The position numbers and the translations under genes are program-made. Positions 10,207 to 19,796 of a DNA stretch of 64,000 nucleotides are shown in pieces. The notes beneath the pieces were generated by a model. It saw only the letters and a program-made list of their open reading frames with translations, searched no databases and had not been told where the DNA came from. Origin of the DNA: Owenia fusiformis. Taxonomy: Eukaryota; Annelida; Polychaeta; Sabellida; Oweniidae. Location: positions 19,980,455-20,044,454 of the forward strand of contig CAIIXF020000002.1 in assembly GCA_903813345.2 (NCBI GenBank), given 5' to 3'. Numbering within the stretch: position 1 is the first letter of the stretch; the number at the start of each line of letters is the position of its first letter.

Positions 10207-10489
10207 TTTCATAAAAATGTATGCATATGGCAATATTCATCAACCAGTAGAACTGGCAAATCGTTTAGAATCTACAATTCCATACAAGGAGTCCCACTCA
10301 TAGATTTTTCAAATTCTTTCCAAGTCGACGTCGAAACACCTAGCGGGTGAAATTGAAACTAAATTTTCTGGCTGCTCGAATCGATAAAATCTCTGATAGT
10401 GTGAGTCTTTTTTTTTAAATCTTTCTGATAGAAAACACTTAATTAATATTAGAAAGCATTAAATGTTGAATCCGAAGCGTAATCTGATA

Positions 10490-10570
10490 TAAAAAGTGAA
10501 AAAACATTGCGCGGACGTCAGAGAACAAACTTCCGGTTTAATAAAAAATGGCGGACGTCGAAGGAGAAAT
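10490..10570. promoter_or_regulatory. Putative bidirectional promoter between the GCNA-like gene and the plus-strand gene
   Basis: A short CpG-containing patch in an AT-rich background. GCGGACGTC occurs twice (10511 and 10551), giving CRE-like TGACGTC/GACGTC cores. ACTTCCGG near 10530 is an ETS core, and AAAATGGCGGAC at 10545 is a YY1-like initiator word. The minus-strand gene lies to the left and a plus-strand exon with a strong donor ends at 10620. Confidence 0.5.
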
Positions 10571-10620
10571 TATGACGAAGAATTAGAGGATTTTCCTTTG
10601 CCATTATCGATCGTTATAAG
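10541..10620 (+). other. Candidate plus-strand first exon A
   Basis: The exon ends TATAAG with donor GTATGT at 10621. It carries an ATG in YY1-like context at 10548 that gives only a 12-residue peptide (MADVEGEIMTKN, stop at 10584-10586), so it is most likely a 5' leader with an upstream ORF. A second frame is open across the whole exon (NYDEELEDFPLPLSIVI) but has no ATG. The start coordinate is approximate. Confidence 0.42.
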
Positions 10621-11499
10621 GTATGTGCACAAATTCTAGTTGCATACATGGAAAATAGATACATTTTTAAAGGCAACAACATATTCAAAGCTTTCATTTT
10701 ACGATAGGCCCAGGATCATTGGATACGACTCGGCAATCGATATTCACACTTTAATGTGCAGCAAAGCTATGGCCTTTTGTAATTTCAGCCATGTTAATTT
10801 TTCCGAAAATAACATGGCAGAGAAGCATCAAAATATAAGAGGCAACACATATGATAGCCAAACTACAAAACAAACTAAAATAAAAAAAACTTAGGCCATG
10901 TATAAATGTTTCTATTTTTACATCTGTTTCAATAATATGGTACTTTGATTGCTTATTTTTTAGATTCAAAGTACATGTAGACTAGTTCCAAACATTTAAA
11001 TTTGACTGTAATTTAGACAAAACTCAAAATTCAAATTGTGAAATGAAAAATGGTAGCTAGTTTGATTTCAAATTTTGTAATCGCTACGTGACTCATATAG
11101 ATATATCTGTAGGCCTATAGCACTGCAGAATAAAACATACATGTATATGAATGTCACAAGATCAATTACACTGTGATTGACACATTTTTACATTACCTCG
11201 TGTGAATATAATTATATGCAAGGCAAGGTCATAACACCATAAATGGCAGTAATATCGATATTGCATTCTGGGAGCTAGACTAATCCTCCTTGGAGTTTAC
11301 TGAAACATTTTCAGAGACTTGTCAAGTGAAGAAATAAACAACATCGTTAGACTAGTCAAAACAAATGTATAATTCAATACAAAAGAGTTATACCTACAAC
11401 CTTTTGCTATTTAGTTAAAAGGTCCTGGAGTTTAATAATGGATAACTATGGAGTAATCGACTAAAAAGTGGCAGAAAAATATTTTAAGTTTTTGAAAGT
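10621..11499 (+). other. Downstream of first exon A, no feature recognised
   Basis: AT-rich unique sequence. It contains a few GGCCTA words (for example near 11112) and no convincing exon. Confidence 0.5.
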
Positions 11500-11771
11500 C
11501 GGCGCCATTTTGTTGATTCAATGTGAGCGCTTTTTGGCGAAATCTGAAAATATCAGCTTATCACTCGATTCATACCAATCCTATATTGGAATCAATTAAT
11601 CAAATGAAATATTGAGCATTTTTTCCATATGTTAAACATATACATAGTATCCAAGCTTTGTTATATGGTAACTCTTCTGCAATATCTGGCGACGTATTGC
11701 ACCGCCACTTTGACCTATTTCTTCAAGGAAGAGGAAAAAAATTTCGCTCCGAAGTTTCATTCGATATTTAG
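11500..11771 (+). other. Candidate plus-strand first exon B
   Basis: A CpG-containing stretch with GGCGCCATTTTG (inverse YY1-like word) at 11501 leads to ATTTAG|GTGAGT at 11771/11772, a near-perfect donor. There is no long coding frame. This is a candidate alternative leader exon; its 5' end is not defined. Confidence 0.33.
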
Positions 11772-12104
11772 GTGAGTGTACACTTCTCTAACATTTATGC
11801 ACTAAATAAAATGCTGTCTATATGTATTTGATCTTTGACTAGATTGATTTAGTCGCATAATGCAATATATATCTTCAATTTGACTACATTTTTGTTGAAT
11901 GAAAAACTGCAATGTTTTGATTTTAAATAGACTTTTGAGTAAATCAATGTTGTCAAATGAACTGTCAAAATCAGATCATAAAATTTTACAGTCATGTAAA
12001 ACTTTTTATGAATAGGCCTATACTTACAGGTTATGTCACTATGATGTGAAATATGCCTGAGTTCTAAATATAGGCCAACCTTGGGAGTTATTAGTCCAAC
12101 AACA

Positions 12105-12164
12105 TTAGACCTAGCCCGGGCCTCGTTTCTTATCTGACATGTGTCATGGCCCGGCTAGGTCTAA
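12105..12164. repeat. Inverted repeat, member of a two-copy family
   Basis: TTAGACCTAGCCCGGGCC (12105) pairs with GGCCCGGCTAGGTCTAA (12148). A diverged relative with the same inner words (GCCTCGTTT, CTGACATG) is at about 13065-13135, so this is a dispersed element rather than a unique site. Confidence 0.5.
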
Positions 12165-12507
12165 CCTTCATGACCATTTTGCCTTTGATGCGTTAATTTA
12201 ATCGTTCAGCAGGTTTCGACAAGCGGAACAAATTAAACCCTGAAAACATGGCAATATTACACAAAGAATGTGATTCAAACATGCATACATACCTTATAAA
12301 CACATACACCCCGTCCCGTATCCCCCTTAGACCCTATTGATGCATAATTACGAAAATATTGGAGACAGGTTTGGAAATGACGAAAATGTCGGTCAGTTTC
12401 GGTAACATCGAAATTGCAAATCGTTTCAGGAATTAACCGTCATCACGGCACTGCATTAACGAACAGTGGGTTTGCAATTAATAACTGTTTTGCGTGTATA
12501 CACGCGC

Positions 12508-12515
12508 TATATAAA
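12508..12515 (+). promoter_or_regulatory. TATA-like box upstream of candidate first exon C
   Basis: TATATAAA lies in a CpG-bearing region (CACGCGC just before it), about 30 bp before a CTCA initiator-like word near 12538. That spacing suits a focused core promoter. Confidence 0.35.
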
Positions 12516-12539
12516 TTAATCAAAGATACCTGTTATCCT

Positions 12540-12691
12540 CAAAATTGATATTTTTATCCCGAGTAATCGCGATAATAATTATCAATCTATTTGACAACAA
12601 TTTCGTTTCGCTGGTAGTTTAATTTTACGATCCGGGACACTCAGACGAACAGACACAATGACGGACATGCGGAATGTCACTTTAGAAATTG
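12540..12691 (+). other. Candidate plus-strand first exon C with short ORF MTDMRNVTLEI
   Basis: The exon ends AAATTG with a perfect GTAAGT donor at 12692. An ATG at 12658 gives MTDMRNVTLEI plus one base. Spliced to the exon at 26177 the frame continues DSSREANCSVTAADTMNA and stops, giving a 29-residue upstream ORF. It could alternatively be the true coding start of another gene spliced to an unseen exon. The 5' end is inferred from the TATA-like box. Confidence 0.45.
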
Positions 12692-12864
12692 GTAAGTGTA
12701 GCCTCATTTTACTCGTATAAATGAACATTTAACACAAAAATATTGTGTTAAATCGCTTGATGTTATGTGTTTTTATATTATTGTCAAGTATCAGTTGCAC
12801 GTTATCGCGGAAAAATGGTTTCGATGGATTCAGAACTTGCATCAAAGGAAAGAATAGTAAGGAG

Positions 12865-12927
12865 GTTAAACTCAATAACGGCCCCAAAAAATTCCTAATA
12901 ATAAAGAACGCCGTTATTGAGTTTAAC
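12865..12927. repeat. Perfect 18-bp hairpin
   Basis: GTTAAACTCAATAACGGC (12865-12882) is followed 27 bp later by its exact reverse complement (12910-12927). It overlaps a 71-codon frame with a signal-peptide-like start that I do not accept as a gene. Confidence 0.7.
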
Positions 12928-13170
12928 GACGTTGAACTAGGGAGTTATGTGAAAGTGTGAAATATCAGAATTTCCTGGATGAGTTCCCATTGACTTTCCT
13001 GAAAAAATCAAGGAAGTTGGCACATGCCTTCATTCTTTGTAGTGTGCCAGAGGGTAACATATTCAACAACGTTAGACCTACATGTAGTCTGGGGCCTCGT
13101 TTTTTCTGACATGTTGATGGCCCTGACAAGAATGAAGGAATATTTCATGTCATAGTGACATTACTGGGGC

Positions 13171-13505
13171 GGTGAATTTGTACGATCTGTGATCCGATCC
13201 GGATAAATTCATCTATGATGGTTATGATGTATTGTAGGATTAATCCAAGAATTAATCCGAAATCGGTTAATTTGTATGATCCTGGGATTAATCTCAGGAT
13301 AAATCTCAATCTACCTTTTGAGGTGGATTACTTTTTGGATAAATTTTATCTGAATTCCAATCAAATTGGATAAATCCTGGGGATTCCCCCTCATAATCCT
13401 CGGATCGTACAAATTCACCAAGTATTTATCGGATTTGTAATCCAAGATTCATCCCAAAAAGATAAAATTTATCCCGATTGGATTGGGGATCATACAAATT
13501 CCTAA
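13171..13505. mobile_element. Palindromic MITE-like element built from AATTTGTAYGATC
   Basis: GGTGAATTTGTACGATC at 13171-13187 has its exact reverse complement at 13403-13419. Diverged forms (TTAATTTGTATGATCC near 13270; GGATCATACAAATTCC near 13487) recur inside and after, and the interior is rich in GGATTAATC/GGATAAAT. No target duplication is clear. Confidence 0.55.
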
Positions 13506-13519
13506 TTCCCATAACTACC

Positions 13520-15190
13520 TTGTACTAAGTATCAATGACTTCACACATCTGTGTTTGAGTAGAATTTGATTGAAATGGAACATGACGTCATGATATTGTC
13601 ATGGTTATTATAGAATCTAACATCAAAATGAGGTAAGAGGGCTATATCAGGGTAATCGGGCAGTATCTGTAGATATGGCCCATGGACTTCTATCCATGTA
13701 AGTTCTCAGCCTTCTTATCCTTACTTTGAATGCTGTCGAAGTGAGTTATTTCAAATGAGAGTTGTTCCTCTTACAATGCAGTAAAATGTCTTAGATTATA
13801 CAGGGGCGTCAGAAGGATTTGACAAGGGAGGGGGCGACTTTTGGGTATGGATATGTCATGCGTGAAGCGTGCCACACACAAAGCGCAATCTAGGTGGGTC
13901 GAGAGGCATGCCTCCAGAAAATTTTCAAATTTAGACCCTCTCTGGTTCATTCTGAACATAATATCTCAGCACATCATTCCCAATAATAAAAACAAGAAAA
14001 ATGTGTTATTTGAAAACTTTACTTGACTTTGACTAAAAAAAGCTTTGACTTTTACTAAAATATACATTTTGCACTTATTCTTCAAAGTATTTACATGGCT
14101 GTATGGGTTCCTGAGAAACTATAATGGTATAGCATTAAATATAATATGAGAAATGAGATCTTCTATGCTTGATGTAGACTATAATACTGACATAGTATCA
14201 TTTCTGTCATTATTAGAGCTTTCAATTCTAGGCTCAGTTTCAAATCTCAAAAAAATCTGGCAACAAAATGTGTGATCTATTCCAAATCTTATGAGTAACA
14301 AGCCCAGGTATTGTACTTAGATTTGAATGCTCCTTTCAGGTGATCTCATGTTTCTAATTGCTGATTTGAATGTATATATTTTATTGAACAGCCCTCATAT
14401 ATAGCAGGGGGCGTGTAATTTTTAGATATTCAGAGGGATCACCAAGTATAGAAAATATTACTCTAGACTATACCTATCAGTGCTTCAAAACAATGTAGAA
14501 GTTAGAAGTGTATTTTGGTTTTGTTTCCAATGTAACAAGTTTGTTCCTTTTTTAACATCTGATAGTTCCAGTAGTTGATCCAACATGTTCCTGTGAGGGT
14601 GATCTGAGTTAATTTTGAAAGTGACCCAATATCCCTGAAAGTTTTAAGCGTCATTTTATGAAAGGCAGAAATGTAGTGCATTTGTGAAATTTAGTGATCA
14701 ATAAATTTTGCAAATGATCCAATAGTGCAAAATTTATTGATCACCCCATGTATATCAACATATCCTAAATGTTGGCTTTTCTATACTATTTCATCTTTAT
14801 ATATAGAAAAGCAGCGAGGGTGAAGTAGGTTGTTTCTCCCACAGCAGTTTACTTAACATGCATATCAGACACATAATATTGATTAATATGAGAATAAGTT
14901 GGCAGACTATGTGATTACATGAGACAATAGATATGCTGATATTCTCAGTTAATCTTAACATAAGTACGTTATGAGGTACTTCATTGAGAAGTAATATAAT
15001 AAGTTAATTTACTGACGTCTCTATTATTACTACCTTTTTGCATCCTTGGTATTTGAAGAGCCCTCGGCTCATGCTAAGTACATGCTACGGGATAACTTTG
15101 GTGTCTTTGTATCTTGCTGTTGGCTTTCTCTCAATAATGGAGGTACTTCTATTCATATTTTGTTATGTACAATGATATGTATATTTATTT
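13520..15190. other. Intronic or intergenic stretch, nothing recognised
   Basis: AT-rich sequence without exon-like blocks. A short conserved-looking stretch AAATTTATTGATCA repeats in inverted order near 14690-14740. Confidence 0.45.
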
Positions 15191-15193
15191 TAT

Positions 15194-15383
15194 CTAGGGG
15201 TTTCAATAACAGCAGACAACAGGCAATTTTCTCCGGTTGTTTTCACAAAATCGCCTGTTGTTTTAAGGGCTTTTCCATGTTTTTATGATTTTCATTAATT
15301 TTGCTTGTTGTTTTTTTTTGATTTATTTTTCCTGTTGTTTTCATTTATTTAGCCTGTTGTGAGAAATTCTAGTGAAATCCCTG
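15194..15383. mobile_element. MITE copy 1 of the CAGGGGTTTCA family
   Basis: About 75 per cent similar by eye to 19619-19791, sharing AACAGGC, TTGTTTTCACAAAATCGCC and ATTTAGCCTGTTGTGAGAAA. The left end (CTAGGGGTTTCA) is altered relative to the better-preserved copy. Confidence 0.6.
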
Positions 15384-16999
15384 TTCTCTATTTGATGTGT
15401 CATCGTCATTTCCTACATTCTCATTGGTGTTCAGGCAAAGTAATTCATGATTTGATGTAAAAAAATTACATTCTGTTACAGTATTTATTCATTTTGTTTT
15501 TAGGGGAGGGGGGCTTCTACCAATTATCTCCATTGCTGTTCTCTTATAAACTATACAAAATATTATTGTTTCATTTTTCATCAGTTTCTTTCAATCTCAG
15601 AATGTCATCTGAAAACTCTTTGTTGCTTTATATATATTCCCATAGAATGCTTGCATAGGCTGAATATATTAGAATGTTTAATTCTATTGTATTAAACAGA
15701 AAGTCTTATAAAGTCTTATATTATATTATATTTTTTATATTAGACAGCTGTGTGTTCAAATCATAGGGGTTGTGGATTCGGCCAACCAATTTTGGGGCCC
15801 CTGGCATTATAAAACAGACAGAGATGCTATTGCCTCGAGGCTGCAAATTCGAGTCCCTGTATTAACAATTTACAGCACCAAACTTAATCTGATCTAGAAA
15901 TGCCACTGCTAAGATTGGACAATGCAATTGACCTTATTATCTGAGAAACCCCTAAATAACAAATCTAAATACGTCAGCACTATTTATATCCCCCTTTACT
16001 TACTTAAGTCCGAATCTAGAAATTATTCAATTTTAGCCAAATTGCAAAGAGTTGCTGAAGCGACACTTCCATGTACAGGAAACATTTTTCATGAGCCGCT
16101 ATTGATTTTTCTGCGAGATAATTAAGGTTAGTTGCGTTTAGAGCTTCGACTTGCATCTCGTTGCCTCTAAAAAACATCCTTTTACATTTATCATTTATTC
16201 GGCTGTTCTGATCATATTGTACCATATATTACGCTTCCTGATTGTAATACTAATTCTCATATAACTTGGCATACTGGAGTAAATGCGACCACAAATGTTA
16301 AATATATCACAGTTCTATTAAATGTGTACATGTATTTACAATTACAAGATTTTTATGGAATGATCATTTTCAAGTAAAAATCTCAATATATGTAAATCAT
16401 TTAACAAAAACATACTCTACCTAAATTAGATTGAACAACAATATTTTATATAACCATGTAAATATTTGGTGTTTTTTACGTACTTGACTTCCTCCCCGCA
16501 TTTTAACATTGGAGCAAAGATTACAAAAATGTATTTTTGCTTTCGAGAATTCCCTTGCTAGTTCACCTCATATTTGTCATCATGTAAAGATCAATATTGA
16601 CCTTATTTGGGCATAAAAGGACACAAGAGATAGCAATTTATTTTGATGTATGTATCCCTGAAGTAGCGAGAAAGGTCATAATCTTGTTAGTTTGCTTGGA
16701 GATTTTATTAAAGGAAATCAGTCTGACAGATAATGGTTTTATAAAAAATGACAACTTCAGATATAAAGGTTATGAAATGTTTTGCCATATCCATAAATAA
16801 CACTGCAACAGGTTTGACTTCAAATCATAGATATCAAAATCAGTTCACTGTTTTTCATGTTTTGCGGAAATGTCTGAGAGGCGTGACATTTGCCTCACCA
16901 GTATTCTACAGAAAAATATTTAGATCTATATCTATTGAACTCAAGCAGGTTATTCATTATGATAATATAGAAATAGAGTTCAGGCAGGATTTTATATCA
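15384..16999. other. Intronic stretch with a candidate conserved element
   Basis: Mostly AT-rich. The part at 15920-16225 is more complex and contains CTATTTATA (MEF2-like) and two overlapping frames on opposite strands that look like chance. It is a candidate cis-regulatory element only. Confidence 0.3.
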
Positions 17000-17475
17000 A
17001 TTTTGGTCTTTAAGGGCAAGTCCTTTATTTGCCTCACCCTTTTAAGATACTTTTAAGGCCTTTATTTGCCTCACCCTTTGAAGATACTTTTAAGGCCTTT
17101 ATTTGCCCCACCCTTTTAAGATACTTTTAAGGCCTTTATTTGCCCCACCCTTTTAAGATACTTTTAAGGCCTTTATTTGCCTCACCATTTTAGGCCTTTC
17201 AGTTAATGCTTTTATTTGCGTCACCTATATTAAGATCATATTTGCCTCAGCTTTTTAAGATCATTTTAAGGCCTTTATTTGGCTTACCTATTTTAAGATC
17301 CTTTTAAGGCCTTTATTTGTCTTACCTATTTTAAAATCCTTTTAAGGCCTTTATTTGTCATACCTATTTTAAGATTCTTTTAAGGCCTTTATTTGTCTTA
17401 CCTATTTTAAGATCTTTATAAGGCCTTTATTTGTCTTACATATTTTAAAATCCTTTTAAGGCCTTTATTTGCCTC
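17000..17475. repeat. 38-bp minisatellite, about 11 degenerate copies
   Basis: The core AAGGCCTTTATTTGCC recurs every 37-39 bp, followed by TCACCCTTTTAAGATACTTT or diverged forms (TTACCTATTTTAAGATCC). The 5' units are the most regular; later units vary more. Confidence 0.85.
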
Positions 17476-17703
17476 AACTTCAGCACTTTCAATGTATAGA
17501 ACCTTTGATTTCACGATTAATCTTCATAAACTAATCTCTGAAGGGTAATATCAACAAAGGCATTTTACATTAAATGTTTCCCATTGTTTTTTCTACCATG
17601 TAAGTTGTATCTATTCAATCCAGTAATTGGTCGGAAGATCGATTGTGATAACACCATCATTGAAACACTTCAGATTGTTTGTTTGATGGTACTAAGAACA
17701 TAT

Positions 17704-18090
17704 ACAGTAAAACATGCCTCGAGTGATTTCCACGTACACTGACTAAATCCATGAAAACACATTGAGAAGTGTTTTACTGAGAGGTGTTCATGTGGAGAGG
17801 CACTGGCGGATTTGGGGGGGGGGGGGGGGGCAGGTACCTAGATAAAAAAAATGGGGCCCAAAAAATTTCCTTGAGGGCCAAATAATTAGGTCTTTTTGGA
17901 TTTACTCAGCATTTTAAGGCCTTATTTTTTAATTTTAGGCCAAATTTTTAAGAAAATAGGCCTTAGATTTTCAAAATTTGGACCCACTTTTTTGGTTTTA
18001 GGGGCCCAATTTTTATCTGACTTGAAATTTGGCCCCCCCCCCTTGTTGGTTCCCAGATCCGCCCCTGAGAGGTGTACATATTTATATCTT
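17704..18090. mobile_element. Pogo-like MITE fragment carrying a nested element
   Basis: CAGTAAAACATGCC at 17704 and the words GAGAGGTGTTCATGTGGAGAGG before, and AGAGGTGTACAT after, the inserted element at 17801-18067 belong to the family described at 45269. Confidence 0.45.
17801..18067. mobile_element. MITE with CAGGGGCGGATC-type ends, 5-bp duplication AGAGG
   Basis: Left CACTGGCGGATTTGGG and right CCCAGATCCGCCCCTG are inverted. AGAGG is present on both sides (17796-17800, 18068-18072). The element contains long G and C runs near its ends and multiple GGGGCCCA/TAGGCC words. Confidence 0.7.
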
Positions 18091-18995
18091 GATCAATGGT
18101 TGAGAGTGTTAGACGTCATTTCTTGGAATGTTAGATTATATTTTTGGGATATTGGGATTTTTATCATTTAAATTTCATATCATTGTGTTTATATGATTAG
18201 TTTTGTTTTTCCTTTTCATGCTGTTGTTCGTTTTGCTCTTTGTTTTTCTTTTCTAGGCCTTTGTACGTTCAGATTTAGTTTAATTTCTGCTTGGTGAATA
18301 ACCTATTTTCTGATTTACTGGGAGTATGAACTATAAAGGCTTTGTTGATCATGTAATGTCAGAATGTTGAAGTATACAGGACGTGATCAACTTCATATTT
18401 TTAAAAACATCGTGTCTATTGATTTCGCATGTTTATTTAACTTCTCCCAGGATGGTGGTTTTAAACTAAATATTATCTCTATATTCTTATCATCTACTAT
18501 GATGTTAGGCATCTCCCTTGAGTATTTCCCTTGAGGATTCTTCAGAATGACCCACTTCTGATTCATAAATGGGTTGTTTCTTCAATATGGTATTGATCAG
18601 GAAAGATAGATATAGAAGGTTCATTTAAGAATACATTATGGAATCAAGTATCATTATATAATTTTGTATGATTCCATTCATCACTGAATGAAGATTTACG
18701 TAGATGTGTTCACCAGTTATCGAGTTATTGATCATAGCATGTGTCATTGTGAACCTTATTTACTCCTACCTTGTTGTTCTGGTATAATATTCAGCACGCA
18801 ATGAATATCATTACAAACCTACACGGATTCTACCACACAGTGTCGACAAAATCAATCACCTCTTTGACCCATGATGTCATAACTGTAAAATGGCAGATCT
18901 TTGTTTTATTTTGGGATTGTTTCCGGTAGATTTTTTAATGTAGGCAATAATTGCAATGTATTTGTGGGAATTTATATACATTTTAGCTCTTAGTG
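18091..18995. other. Intronic stretch, nothing recognised
   Basis: AT-rich and without tandem structure or a clear exon. Confidence 0.4.
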
Positions 18996-19122
18996 GTGTC
19001 ATATTGTCACTCTTTAATTTTTTGTAGATGGCATTCAGTGTTTCGGTGTCTGTAAAACAGCGTCTGGTACAATACACATCTGTAACAAATGGCAGGTGGT
19101 AACATATTGCATGTTAATGCCT
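18996..19122. repeat. Dispersed family D1 (ACAAATGGCAGGTGGT), degenerate copy
   Basis: Contains CTGTAACAAATGGCAGGTGG, a TGACATATTGCATGTTAATGCC-like end and a diverged CACTCTTTAATTTTTTGTAGATGG start. It is one of nine copies in the window; the consensus is described at 57676. Confidence 0.55.
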
Positions 19123-19618
19123 AATGCTATTTATGTAGCATGTTTATTTTCCACACTTTTCATCTACAAGTATATATTGAATCTGACAGTCTCATCTTCC
19201 ATCTGAAGAAAACATGTCAAAACTGATTAGTTTTAGTAGAAATGAAGAGAAAAATAGATAATATGGTTATCTTTTGATTAGTATAGAGACTTTAAGACAT
19301 ATTTGAGGTGTATAATAAAAGCATGAACATGGGGCACTTATAGGGGTTGGCCACTCTAATTGTCAAATATGTTATATTTGTACATAAACCAATTTGCACA
19401 TCATCTGTGATAATGACATGCTAAGTTTTGGAAAATGACGTCATTTATATTATGGACGCTGGCTGACATTATAATAAATTTGAGCTTATGATATACCAAA
19501 TTAAAGATTTATAAATTCCCTATCTACTGGTATATAATATGACATGTTTCTCATCAAGAAAATCAATATTTATTTTTGAAATATGAGTGTCCTGTTTTTT
19601 TGGACCACCCTGTACATA

Positions 19619-19791
19619 CAGGGGTTTCATTACCAGCAGGCAACAGGCGATTTTCACTGGTTGTTTTCACAAAATCGCCTGTTGTTTTTGGGACTTTTCA
19701 ACTTTTCCATGTTAAATTTATGATTTCCATTAATTTTGCCTCTTGTCTTCATTTATTTAGCCTGTTGTGAGAAATTCTAGTGACACCCCTG
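19619..19791. mobile_element. MITE copy 2 of the CAGGGGTTTCA family, 5-bp duplication ACATA
   Basis: Left CAGGGGTTTCATTA and right TAGTGACACCCCTG are inverted. ACATA is on both sides (19614-19618, 19792-19796). The interior contains two AACAGGCGATTTTC-type words in opposite orientation. Confidence 0.7.
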
Positions 19792-19796
19792 ACATA

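Noticed and set aside
12745-12960. 71-codon frame with a signal-peptide-like N-terminus
   Set aside because: It spans a perfect hairpin, lacks a promoter or homology signal, and sits in the intron after a better donor.
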